From Ponticaulis profundi (lineage in GTDB: Bacteria > Pseudomonadota > Alphaproteobacteria > Caulobacterales > Hyphomonadaceae): a stretch of DNA of 64,000 nt. Made by a program: the position numbers and the translations under genes. Under the pieces are notes generated by a model. That model was not told the origin of the DNA, did not search any database, and worked only from the letters and a program-made list of their open reading frames with translations. Shown piece after piece: positions 1-8,389 of the stretch. The stretch covers positions 124,001 to 188,000 of the forward strand of contig NZ_JBHSSW010000009.1 of the NCBI RefSeq assembly GCF_042659465.1, given 5' to 3'. How positions within the stretch are numbered: position 1 is the first letter of the stretch; every line of letters starts with the position of its first letter.

Positions 1-74
1 TCCTGAAGCCTGGCCAATCCGATATAGGACATCGGGCTGACAAAATCGAAATAGAAGTCCACTGCGCCGCTCAT
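1..74 (-). CDS. DsbA-like / 2-hydroxychromene-2-carboxylate isomerase family protein, N-terminal fragment
   Basis: Only the first 24 codons lie in the window; the gene continues past base 1. The visible N-terminus contains VDFYFDFVSPMSYIG, which resembles the first strand and active-site loop of the thioredoxin-fold HCCA isomerase / DsbA-like family, where a Ser replaces the redox Cys. A GGGAGG Shine-Dalgarno sits a few bases before the ATG at 74, which supports the start. The gene diverges from the three-gene cluster starting at 195. Family assignment rests on a short stretch, so the substrate is unknown. Confidence 0.6.
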   Translation of the reverse strand, partial: MSGAVDFYFDFVSPMSYIGLARLQ

Positions 75-91
75 TCACTTACCTCCCACAA

Positions 92-109
92 ATGTTGTAT
101 ATGCAACAT
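92..109. promoter_or_regulatory. Candidate operator, interrupted palindrome
   Basis: The arms ATGTTG and CAACAT are perfect inverted repeats separated by six bases (TATATG). The site lies in the 120-base gap between the divergent genes at 74 and 195, 18 bases upstream of the minus-strand start. Size and symmetry suit a dimeric regulator of the MarR or TetR type, but no regulator gene is adjacent, so this is inference. Confidence 0.3.
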
Positions 110-194
110 ATAGAAAAGCTGCTCATCAGCCAACTGGCAAATCTGTGAGGGTTCCCTCAGCCCGCAAGACCCGGTAGCTTTCCCGCATGCACAA

Positions 195-1442
195 ATGGGG
201 GCCGTGTTGAGACTACAGACGATTGCACCTGTGATATCGGGTTTCGCTTTGAAGGCGGGTCTCGATCCGAAAGGCGACAAATACAGTGCGATCCTGGACA
301 AGCTGCCCCGGAATTCGGACACGCTTCTGGTCCCCAATCGGGAAAATGGTGCCAACACAACCGAGTTTGATCGCCTGGAACAGGATGATTATGACTTGCG
401 GCTTCTCGTCTGGAAGCCAGCTCCAGGTGCCGATGAAACGCAGATTGTGTATCATTTCTACCCGAATGGTATCTGCGTGGTTCAGGCCAGCTACACGATT
501 GCGCGCAATTACGATTGCGATTTTCTGCAGAATGAAGCGCATGATTTGCTCAAAACCAGCATGAAGGCCCATGAGGACGACCTGAATCACTTGCTGGATG
601 ACCTGCGCGGGCGCATTCCAAAAGAATATCTCGATGATGGTGATGCCCCATCGAGAATGACGGATGAAAACATCTCTTGGGTGTCACGCGCTGTGATTCT
701 TGATCCATCTCTGCGAAGCGATCCGGAAACGCAGACCTTTATCCGCAACTGGCTGAAAGAAACCGTCGATTACGAAGACGCCGAACATATCATTTCCGGA
801 GAAGCCGACAGCTCCGTCAGCTGGGTCAATTACTTCTTCTTCGATACCGACCGTGTGAACGTTGAGGATGATCTGACATGCGTGCGCCTCGCACAGTGTT
901 TTTTCGCCGCGCAATATGAACTGAACCGCCAGACCCAGCGTGCGATTGTCGAAGCAACGTTTTCCTCCAAAGAGATCCGGAGCGCCAAAGCAAAACTGTC
1001 CAATGCCCGAGAGCGTATGCAATTCCTGCATATCCAGTTCCGGACAAACAAAAGCTTCCTCAGACGTTCCCGTCGGCGCAAGCTGGATGACATACTTGAG
1101 GCCTGGGAATTTGGCGAACTTGTGCGAAATGGCGAGAAAATGATCGAGTCCTGCACAGACAAGATCAGTGAAATAACGGCAGACCGCTCAGAACGATCTG
1201 CCGTTATGACAGACCTGATCCTCGCCTTTCTCGCCCTGTTCACGGTGATCGACCTAGCGTTGTCTCTTATTTCCTACAGCCGTAATCTCATGTCCAACCC
1301 GGCACTGAATTACAATGATGATCGGGTGAGCTGGATTCTGCGGTTCTTCGCGAGCATCGACACCGATTACGTGCTGACAGGCGGTGTTATCTCCATACTC
1401 ATTCTGGCGGGTATTTATGCATACTGGAAAATTGAAAGGTAA
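195..1442 (+). CDS. Unknown protein with C-terminal two-helix membrane anchor
   Basis: I do not recognise this 415-residue protein. Residues 1-130 look like a soluble alpha/beta domain. Residues about 240-335 are charged and helical, probably coiled coil. Two hydrophobic helices follow near 337-357 and 393-411, separated by a loop of about 35 residues, and the protein ends in a short basic tail. The layout suggests a large cytoplasmic domain with a small periplasmic loop, vaguely like CorA-type proteins, but no signature motif was seen. It overlaps the next gene, a periplasmic binding protein, by 26 bases, so the two are probably co-translated and may act together. The ATG at 195 has no strong Shine-Dalgarno; a GTG at 204 is an alternative. 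Confidence 0.7.
   Translation: MGAVLRLQTIAPVISGFALKAGLDPKGDKYSAILDKLPRNSDTLLVPNRENGANTTEFDRLEQDDYDLRLLVWKPAPGADETQIVYHFYPNGICVVQASYTIARNYDCDFLQNEAHDLLKTSMKAHEDDLNHLLDDLRGRIPKEYLDDGDAPSRMTDENISWVSRAVILDPSLRSDPETQTFIRNWLKETVDYEDAEHIISGEADSSVSWVNYFFFDTDRVNVEDDLTCVRLAQCFFAAQYELNRQTQRAIVEATFSSKEIRSAKAKLSNARERMQFLHIQFRTNKSFLRRSRRRKLDDILEAWEFGELVRNGEKMIESCTDKISEITADRSERSAVMTDLILAFLALFTVIDLALSLISYSRNLMSNPALNYNDDRVSWILRFFASIDTDYVLTGGVISILILAGIYAYWKIER
1173..1207. repeat. Perfect 11-bp inverted repeat inside a coding region
   Basis: ATAACGGCAGA at 1173-1183 is repeated in inverse as TCTGCCGTTAT at 1197-1207, with a 13-base loop. It lies in the coding region just before the first membrane helix. There is no T-run, so it is not an intrinsic terminator. 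Confidence 0.6.
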
Positions 1443-2538
1443 GCTTCTGGCCGGTCTGGCCAGCTGCCTGATCAGCACAGGAACGCTCAGTGCTTACGCG
1501 CAGGATGCTGGCTGGACGGTTTATACCGACACTTACCGGCCCTTTGTCGCTGCCCCCGATGAAGAAGAAGGCTCTTTATCCCGTCTGGTGCATCTCGTCC
1601 TGGAGGACATGGAGGCACCTTACGACATCAAATACATAGACTATGGCTATGCTCAGTATGCCTCGGCAAACAAGGCGCGTACGGCCAGTTTTCCCTGGCG
1701 TCAGAACGCTGAACGCAAAGAGAATTTCCTCTTCTCCAAGCCGCTCGCCACGGTCACCACAAAGCTTTTCTACAATCGCCGTATCCATCCGGACATGGCC
1801 GAACAGGACATAAACGGTCAATTCCGGATCGGTCTTGTCGAGGAGACGCTCTATGGCGACCAGGTCCGTGAAGCCATCGACAAGACGGCACCGAATGGCG
1901 CCTGTCCGTCAGAAGCCGGGAACGAGGAATCATCAGCACGTGGCTGCTTCCGGATGTTCCGATCAGAGGCTGCTGCGCTGAAAGCTTTGCTGACCGATGA
2001 TATCCAGCTTCTGCCCATTCCGGTCGCGCTAAAAGCGGCCACCATGCAATCCGTCTTCCCGTTTCAGGAAAACCTGATCCAACCGCTTGATGGCATTTCC
2101 GAAACCTATGATCTGCATCTGATCACCGGGAAGGGAAAAGAAGGCGAAGCGTTCATTGCAGCCTTCAACAAAAGCTTTGACCGCCTTATCGCGCATGATG
2201 TCGTCGATGTCTGGCAGTTTTCCGAGGCTGGCTTCGATCCGGAAATTGCACCGCCTGCCCAGCTCGTTAAGTCAGAGGGTTTTCCGGTTATCACCGGACG
2301 CCAGTGCATTGACGGTGAAGGACCGAGCTGCCGAGGCGGTCGAAACGTCTATTACGCTTTGCCGCCCGGTACGCGCGTGCTTGTGCTGGAATGGAGCCCA
2401 GCCATAGCAAATCCATCGAATACAGATGAGCGGTTGTTCCGGACCATGACGGAAGAGACGAAAGTGCTGACTCTGGACGAACCAGAGGTCGGTCGGGAGT
2501 TGTATGTGAAGACAATGCATATATCACTGGCGGAATGA
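1417..2538 (+). CDS. Periplasmic solute-binding protein (family 3-like)
   Basis: The protein is about 373 residues from the ATG at 1417, which was chosen because it places a clear signal peptide at the N-terminus, ending SAYAQ before DAGWTVY. The mature part begins with a short strand and TDTYRPF, then GSLSRLVHLVLEDM, typical of type II (family 3) binding proteins. The middle (FPWRQNAERKENFLFSKPL) resembles the hinge and second lobe. A C-terminal segment of about 90 residues after VITGRQCIDGEG, with two Cys, goes beyond the usual fold. No ABC permease or ATPase is nearby. The gene overlaps the membrane gene before it by 26 bases and the one after it by four (ATGA), so it may deliver a ligand signal to those proteins rather than feed an importer. 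That role is inference. Confidence 0.7.
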   Translation: MHTGKLKGKLLAGLASCLISTGTLSAYAQDAGWTVYTDTYRPFVAAPDEEEGSLSRLVHLVLEDMEAPYDIKYIDYGYAQYASANKARTASFPWRQNAERKENFLFSKPLATVTTKLFYNRRIHPDMAEQDINGQFRIGLVEETLYGDQVREAIDKTAPNGACPSEAGNEESSARGCFRMFRSEAAALKALLTDDIQLLPIPVALKAATMQSVFPFQENLIQPLDGISETYDLHLITGKGKEGEAFIAAFNKSFDRLIAHDVVDVWQFSEAGFDPEIAPPAQLVKSEGFPVITGRQCIDGEGPSCRGGRNVYYALPPGTRVLVLEWSPAIANPSNTDERLFRTMTEETKVLTLDEPEVGRELYVKTMHISLAE

Positions 2539-3128
2539 TTGCGTATTCCATCGGCTGGCTTGCCACGACCCTGTATCTGATTGCGCAGGGCTATATTTCA
2601 CTGAACCCGAATTATAAGCGTACACCCTTCTTTGTGTTGAATATTCTGGCAGGTATTCTGCTGACAGGCGCGTCGGTCGGGATGGAGTCCTATCAGGCGG
2701 TCGCCGTCAACGCGTATTGGGCCATTGTAAGCCTCGCCGCTCTTTTTCACCTGTTCACCCGGTTTCACTTCCGCATGCCCATTCCCTGGCTCTGGGGCAT
2801 TTGCGGCTTGCTGGCCGTCGCATCGATTGCAGGAATCCTTGCGCTTGGCCCGACGGGTCCATTGATTATTGATGTGATCGGCTGGAACGGCACAATCATC
2901 TATTGCGGGTCATACTTCCTGATGGCCATCCGGAATATCTCGCGGATCAGCTATCTCTGGGTCAACGCAATATCAGGCGTCATGCTGCTGCCGGCCTATG
3001 CCATGGCAGACAACTGGCCGAGCTTTGTCCTGAATGTTGTGTGGGTGATCCTGTCCGTCATCGGTGCTGTCCGGGGCGAACGCATGGCGCCGCCCCGTAA
3101 AACCGTCATCACGCCGGATCCGGAATAA
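2535..3128 (+). CDS. Inner-membrane protein with two copies of a CBU_0592/YgjV-like domain
   Basis: The 197-residue protein has about six hydrophobic segments. Two halves share a pattern: IGWLATTLYLIAQG followed by NILAGILL and NAYWAIVSL in the first, and IGWNGTIIYCGSYFL followed by NAISGVMLL and NVVWVILSVIG in the second. The pattern resembles the small membrane domain known from CBU_0592 and YgjV proteins, here apparently duplicated in tandem. Its start overlaps the stop of the binding-protein gene (ATGA), indicating translational coupling. It ends three bases from the convergent hslU. Function unknown. Confidence 0.7.
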   Translation: MIAYSIGWLATTLYLIAQGYISLNPNYKRTPFFVLNILAGILLTGASVGMESYQAVAVNAYWAIVSLAALFHLFTRFHFRMPIPWLWGICGLLAVASIAGILALGPTGPLIIDVIGWNGTIIYCGSYFLMAIRNISRISYLWVNAISGVMLLPAYAMADNWPSFVLNVVWVILSVIGAVRGERMAPPRKTVITPDPE

Positions 3129-3131
3129 ATC

Positions 3132-4436
3132 CTAGAGAATGTACTTGGAGAGGTCGGCATCCTGCGCGAGATCGCCGACTTGTTTCTCCACATTTTCCGC
3201 CGTGATGGTGATGGTCTCTCCAGACCGGTCTGGCGCTGTGAAGGAAATATCATCGAGCAGGCGTTCCATCACCGTCTGCAGACGACGCGCCCCAATATTC
3301 TCAACGCTTTCATTCACGCGCTCAGCCAGCGTGGCCAGCGCATCAATCGCATCATCGGTGAACTCAAGCGTGACATTCTCCGCGGCCATCAGCGCCGTGT
3401 ACTGTTTGATCAGGCTGGCTTCCGGCTCCGTCAGAATGCGGCGGAATTCTTCACGGGTCAGCGCTTTTAGCTCAACACGGATTGGCAGGCGGCCCTGCAG
3501 TTCCGGCAAAAGATCGCTTGGCTTGGCAACATGGAACGCACCTGACGCGATGAAGAGAATATGGTCGGTCTTCACCGGGCCACGTTTCGTAGAGACCGTG
3601 GTCCCCTCGATCAATGGCAGAAGGTCACGCTGAACGCCTTCGCGGGAGACATCCGCGCCGCCGCGCTCTGAACGCGCTGCAACCTTATCGATCTCATCCA
3701 GAAACACGATGCCATCTTCCTCGACGGCTTTGACGGCTTCGCGAACGATGACTTCCTCGTCCAGGAGTTTGTCACTTTCCTCTGTCAGCAGCGGCGCATA
3801 AGCGTCTGCCACCTTCATCCGGACCCGCTTGGTACGGCCACCCATGGCTTTACCGAACAAATCGCCCAGATTCAGCATGCCCATCGAGCCACCACCGCCC
3901 GGCAATTCCATCATGTCCATCGGATTGGATGTATCAGCCAGCTCCAGATCAATATCGCGATCATCCAGCTCGCCGGATTTGAGCTTCTGGCGGAAGCTTT
4001 CCCGCGTTGACGCCTGGGCCGTCTGTCCGACCAGCGCATCCAGCACGCGTTCTTCAGCTGCTTTTTCGGCACGCGCGCGGATTTCCTGCCGGCGGCGATC
4101 CTTGATCATGCCAATCGCAGATTCCACCAGATCGCGTACAATCTGTTCGACATCGCGACCGACATAGCCGACCTCTGTAAACTTGGTCGCTTCGATCTTG
4201 ATGAAGGGCGCATTCGCCAGCTTCGCCAGGCGACGCGAAATCTCGGTTTTACCGACACCCGTCGGACCGATCATCAGAATATTCTTCGGTGTGATTTCTT
4301 CTCTCAGGCCTTCTTCGACCTGCTTGCGACGCCAGCGATTGCGCAGCGCAATAGCGACCGCTCGTTTGGCATCTTTCTGGCCAATAATGTGGCGATCGAG
4401 TTCAGAAACAATTTCACGCGGGGAATACTCAGACAT
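3132..4436 (-). CDS. hslU: HslU, ATPase subunit of the HslUV protease
   Basis: HslU is the AAA+ unfoldase that feeds substrates to the HslV peptidase in the cytoplasm. At 434 residues the length is typical. It begins with SPREIVSELDRHIIGQ, has Walker A GPTGVGKT at about 57-64, the pore-loop region EVGYVGRDVE, Walker B VFLDEID near 245, and the C-terminal tail LSKYIL that docks into HslV. It is the last gene of a minus-strand trio, hslV, then a DUF2157-like membrane protein, then hslU, and its start overlaps the preceding gene by eight bases. The interruption of the usual hslV-hslU pair is unusual. Confidence 0.97.
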   Translation of the reverse strand: MSEYSPREIVSELDRHIIGQKDAKRAVAIALRNRWRRKQVEEGLREEITPKNILMIGPTGVGKTEISRRLAKLANAPFIKIEATKFTEVGYVGRDVEQIVRDLVESAIGMIKDRRRQEIRARAEKAAEERVLDALVGQTAQASTRESFRQKLKSGELDDRDIDLELADTSNPMDMMELPGGGGSMGMLNLGDLFGKAMGGRTKRVRMKVADAYAPLLTEESDKLLDEEVIVREAVKAVEEDGIVFLDEIDKVAARSERGGADVSREGVQRDLLPLIEGTTVSTKRGPVKTDHILFIASGAFHVAKPSDLLPELQGRLPIRVELKALTREEFRRILTEPEASLIKQYTALMAAENVTLEFTDDAIDALATLAERVNESVENIGARRLQTVMERLLDDISFTAPDRSGETITITAENVEKQVGDLAQDADLSKYIL

Positions 4437-5517
4437 TCAATCGGGGCTCCGGTGGGAAAATTCGTGACCAAATACCGGTCGAAGGGAAGGGTAGAAGTAG
4501 GATGCGACGAGCGGTTCGCCAACCACCGCCCAGCAAAACGATCAGTCCGCCAAGGAAAAGCAGCGGGCCTGCAATCTTCATCAGGGCTGAATCGCCGAAC
4601 ACCTGAAAGAGGGACCAGACCGCAAAACCGAAGCTGATCAGACCGGACAGAATGAGCGCGCGCCGGTTCAGCAGGATCGAAAGAACCGCAAGTCCAGCGA
4701 GCAGGCTGACCATCGCCATTGAGCCCGATGTCCCCTGCAAATCCAGAAGACCTCGCAGGCCATAAACAAGCTGAGGGGCGGCTGCGACATGCAGCCAGAA
4801 TCCATTATCGGAAATACGGGTCGTCCGCTGCGGATCGCGCGCATCGAAAGCAATCGCCGCAAGCAGACACAGCACACCGCAAAGCAGCAGGGTTTCATAG
4901 CCGAAGGCGATCAGAAACGCTGCTGATGTCACATTGATTGCCATCAGCATCATGGTGAAAGGCAATCGAAATCGCAGATAAAAAAGAAACGCTGCGAGAA
5001 AGGATGCCCCGCAGGTGATGAGCAGGCTGGAGCGCGTATCTGAAGACAGCGCACGCGCTGTGTCTTCAATTGTGCCCTGACCTTGTGAAAAGCCGTTCAG
5101 AGCATTGGTCGTCGTGCCTTCGATCTGGATCCAGGCCGACAAGGCAAACGCGGCCACACCAACGAACAAGGTGAATAAACTCGCCAGAACAATGCTCGGT
5201 AGGAGCATGCGGCGTCGCGCGCAGAAATACTCCGATAGTGCCCACGCAATAACAGCAAGCGGAATACAGATGGTCACCGTCAAATGCTTATAGGTAACCG
5301 CGCCAAAACTCAGAATGGACGCTGCCGCAATCAGGCCAAGAAACAGAAGCACCAGGCCGACGCTGAGAAAAATGTCGTTCAGATTGGACAAAAACCGCAG
5401 AGATTCGTTTTCACCTTCACCATCACCAGGCGACCGGAAGCTCTCTTCCATGCGTTTCGCCTGGTCAGCGGTGATGATGTTCGCCTCTACGGCAGCGCGA
5501 AGCTTGTCACGATCCAC
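4429..5517 (-). CDS. DUF2157-like multi-pass membrane protein between hslV and hslU
   Basis: The 362-residue protein starts with a soluble segment of about 45 residues (DKLRAAVEANIITADQAKRM) that matches the N-terminal helical pattern of DUF2157 proteins. About ten hydrophobic helices follow. It overlaps hslV upstream by 11 bases and hslU downstream by eight, so all three are almost certainly one translationally coupled unit. DUF2157 proteins have no established biochemical role. Location suggests co-expression with the HslUV stress protease, perhaps in envelope stress, but that is inference. The DUF2157 call rests on pattern, not alignment. Confidence 0.75.
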   Translation of the reverse strand: MDRDKLRAAVEANIITADQAKRMEESFRSPGDGEGENESLRFLSNLNDIFLSVGLVLLFLGLIAAASILSFGAVTYKHLTVTICIPLAVIAWALSEYFCARRRMLLPSIVLASLFTLFVGVAAFALSAWIQIEGTTTNALNGFSQGQGTIEDTARALSSDTRSSLLITCGASFLAAFLFYLRFRLPFTMMLMAINVTSAAFLIAFGYETLLLCGVLCLLAAIAFDARDPQRTTRISDNGFWLHVAAAPQLVYGLRGLLDLQGTSGSMAMVSLLAGLAVLSILLNRRALILSGLISFGFAVWSLFQVFGDSALMKIAGPLLFLGGLIVLLGGGWRTARRILLLPFPSTGIWSRIFPPEPRLNV

Positions 5518-6076
5518 TGTCTAACACTTCCAGAGTGAAGCTCGAATTCGTGAAAACACAGATGTCAGATGCGATTTCCATCGCGCGACGCGCAATCACT
5601 TCAGCATCTTCTTCATACTCATAGAGGCCGCGCGCAGCTGCGACTGCATAATGACCGCCAGAGCCGATGCCCAGAACATGATGCTCCGGCTCAATCACAT
5701 CGCCCTGACCGGAAATCAGCAGCGTAACGTTTGAGTCGGCAACGATCAGCATGGCTTCCAGCTTCTGGAGGTATTTTTCGGTGCGCCAATCCTTGGCAAG
5801 CTCGACAGCAGCACGCTGGAGCTGATCGGGATAACGCTCGAGCTTTTGCTCCAGACGCTCAAACAGCGTGAAGGCGTCAGCGGTCGCACCCGCAAAGCCA
5901 GACAGCACCTTGCCCGGAATCAGCTGACGCACCTTTCGTGCATTGCCTTTCATAACGGTGTTGCCAAGTGAAACCTGGCCATCACCGATCAGAGCGAGTT
6001 TCCCGTTTTTGCGAACGGCAAGAATGGTCGTTGCGCGCCATTTGCCATCATTTTCGTGTGTAGCATGCGTTGTCAT
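5507..6076 (-). CDS. hslV: HslV, peptidase subunit of the HslUV protease
   Basis: HslV is an N-terminal Thr hydrolase that forms the double-hexamer proteolytic chamber. The conserved core TTILAVRKNGKLALIGDGQVSLG is present, with the catalytic Thr after a propeptide of about 15 residues that contains HENDGKW; such propeptides occur in alphaproteobacterial homologues. The ATG at 6076 was chosen because it gives this usual length (189 residues); upstream in-frame codons would add an unconserved leader. It is the first gene of the hslV-membrane protein-hslU unit. Confidence 0.95.
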   Translation of the reverse strand: MTTHATHENDGKWRATTILAVRKNGKLALIGDGQVSLGNTVMKGNARKVRQLIPGKVLSGFAGATADAFTLFERLEQKLERYPDQLQRAAVELAKDWRTEKYLQKLEAMLIVADSNVTLLISGQGDVIEPEHHVLGIGSGGHYAVAAARGLYEYEEDAEVIARRAMEIASDICVFTNSSFTLEVLDSGS

Positions 6077-6134
6077 GCGAGCTATTTGGCGATGCGGGTT
6101 GAAAATCGCAAGCCATTTGCGCATGGCCGCCGAA

Positions 6135-8258
6135 TTACTTCGTTCCTGTCAAACGCTGAAGGAAGGTCTCATCCACCACTTCACCAAATGGTCTCCATTC
6201 CTGAAGGAAGGTCGTAAATTCTTCAGGCGGCAATGGCTTCGAATAGAGATAGCCCTGTGCCAGCGTGCAACCGCGGCGGCGAAGGAAATCACTTTGCGCA
6301 GGCGTTTCCACGCCTTCGGCAACAGTTTCGAGCCCCATGGTTTCGGCCATTGCGAGAATCATCTCGATCACGGCCGGAGCCTGCTTGTCCGAATGAAGTG
6401 CGCTGACGAATTGCTGGTCGATCTTGAAGACGTCGAATGGAAGCTTGGTCAGCGTGACAAGGTTGGAGTGGCCCGCACCGAAGTCATCAATCGCCAATCG
6501 CACGCCCATCGCGCGAAGCGGACGCATGATCTCTGATACGCGCTCGGTATCCGCAACCGCCATGGTTTCCGTGATTTCCAGTTCCAGACGACCTGGCGGC
6601 AAGCCCGCATCTCGAAGCGCCGACAGGACTTTTTCAGCAAAATCTGCTTCTTCAAACTGAAGCGGCGAGACATTTACCGCGACTTTGCAGTCATGACCGG
6701 CTTTCATCCAGCTCGTCGCCTGCTCACAGGACTGACGCAGAACACATTCGCCAATACGCGAGATCAGACCGAGTTGCTCTGCCATCGGAATGAAGATGCC
6801 TGGCGAAATGAGGTCACCATCCGCGCGCTGCCAGCGCACAAGCGCCTCGGCGCCGGAAATCTGTCCCGTACAGAAATCGATTTTCGGCTGAAAGTAGGGA
6901 ATAAATTCTTCGCGCTCGATCGCGCGGCGCAGATCCGCTTCCAGATGAAGGCGGTCCATCGCGATCTTGTTGAGCTTGGTTGAATAAAAGCGTGCTTTTC
7001 CACGACCTGCGCGGCGCGCTTCCTTCAGCGCTAGATCAGCGTTCTTGATCAGATCCTCGCTCTTCACTCCATGGATCGGCGCAAGTGCAATTCCGCCGGA
7101 AAGACCAAGCGTAATCGCCTGCCCCCCAATTTCCAGCGGTTGGCGCATGGAAGAAATGATCAGTTGCATCAGACGGGTAATGTCTGATTTCGCATCAATG
7201 TTCGGTACCAGAACAGCAAACTCATCACCGCCAAGGCGCGCCACGACGGAAGGCTGCGAGCCCGCATCCATGAGACGGACGGTTTTATCAGCACTGTTAA
7301 GCGCCTTGCGGATACGCATCCCGATCAGGGAGAGCGCTTCGTCACCCTTTTCCGGTCCAAGGGTTTCATTGACCCAGCGAAAGCGATCCACATTCAGAAT
7401 GATGACAGCGGCAAAGCAATCGTCAGCGCGCGCGCGAAGGGCCCGGTTCAAATGACGCAGGAAATGCTCGCGGTTCGGCAAATCCGTCACAGAGTCGACA
7501 AAGGCGAGGCGCTGGATCTGACGAAGCGTGACATCCATGCGGGACATCATCGAGTTGAAGGCTTCACCGAGCGTATCGAACTCATTTCCGGCGTTCACAT
7601 CGATACGGGATGAAAGCTGATTGGCATTCATGCTGGATGCAAAATCTGTCAGGCGCCGCAGTGGATCTGTCACGCGGTGGATCTGATAGGCCGCAATCGG
7701 AATCGCGAGCGCACACACCAGACAGGCCGTTCCCAGGCTCCAGATAATCGTCTTGGTCCAGTTGAAAACGGAGGCGGTCATTGGAATTTTCAGGCCAATC
7801 ACGCCAACACGTCGTCCATTGTTCCAGATCGGGCGCGCAATCACCGCGCCGTCGGATACCATGTACTGAACCGTTTCAGATGTTTCGGCCGCACGCTCAA
7901 CAGCGCGGCGAACCTGCTCGCCGCCCTCAGTCTCGATCGCTTTGTCAAAAACAGGCTGAAGGTCCGCGTCCAGCGCCTGAAAGGCTGCAATATTCGAAAC
8001 GCTCTCGACAACCGGCATGATCAGCCTGCCATCATCGGCCTCCCGATCCTGCAACATACGTTCGAGATATTTGGCATAAGCGGCCACATTGCGCTGCGCC
8101 ATGACTTCGACGTCGCGGCGCATATTCATCTGGTCGTAATAGACATTTGCGGCGGTGAATATGACAGACGCAAGCAGAATCAGCCCACACACAAACACCA
8201 TAAAGGACGTGCGAAGACTCCAACTCTTTTTACGCTTTGGCGTCTTCCGACCTGCCAT
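6135..8258 (-). CDS. Membrane HAMP-GGDEF-EAL cyclic-di-GMP enzyme
   Basis: The 707-residue protein has a basic N-terminus, a membrane helix at about 17-38, a periplasmic sensor of about 130 residues, a second helix near 172-195, a HAMP domain to about 248, a GGDEF domain with intact LGGDEF at 342-347, and an EAL domain with EALVRW at 471-476 and the metal-site loop DDFGAGHSNL. Both catalytic signatures look intact, so it could make and break cyclic di-GMP; which activity dominates cannot be read from the sequence. A canonical RxxD inhibitory site five residues before GGDEF is not seen; RLMD lies further upstream. It is divergent from hisB. Confidence 0.93.
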   Translation of the reverse strand: MAGRKTPKRKKSWSLRTSFMVFVCGLILLASVIFTAANVYYDQMNMRRDVEVMAQRNVAAYAKYLERMLQDREADDGRLIMPVVESVSNIAAFQALDADLQPVFDKAIETEGGEQVRRAVERAAETSETVQYMVSDGAVIARPIWNNGRRVGVIGLKIPMTASVFNWTKTIIWSLGTACLVCALAIPIAAYQIHRVTDPLRRLTDFASSMNANQLSSRIDVNAGNEFDTLGEAFNSMMSRMDVTLRQIQRLAFVDSVTDLPNREHFLRHLNRALRARADDCFAAVIILNVDRFRWVNETLGPEKGDEALSLIGMRIRKALNSADKTVRLMDAGSQPSVVARLGGDEFAVLVPNIDAKSDITRLMQLIISSMRQPLEIGGQAITLGLSGGIALAPIHGVKSEDLIKNADLALKEARRAGRGKARFYSTKLNKIAMDRLHLEADLRRAIEREEFIPYFQPKIDFCTGQISGAEALVRWQRADGDLISPGIFIPMAEQLGLISRIGECVLRQSCEQATSWMKAGHDCKVAVNVSPLQFEEADFAEKVLSALRDAGLPPGRLELEITETMAVADTERVSEIMRPLRAMGVRLAIDDFGAGHSNLVTLTKLPFDVFKIDQQFVSALHSDKQAPAVIEMILAMAETMGLETVAEGVETPAQSDFLRRRGCTLAQGYLYSKPLPPEEFTTFLQEWRPFGEVVDETFLQRLTGTK

Positions 8259-8389
8259 TCTAACCCCGAAACGGTACCGGAACCGAACTCATTTTCAGTT
8301 CATCAGGTAATCAGTATGAGAATTTATTTAGAAATCAGTGAATATCGCGTTACATGTTCCACCAAATCTGGAAAATGAGTCCTTAACCT

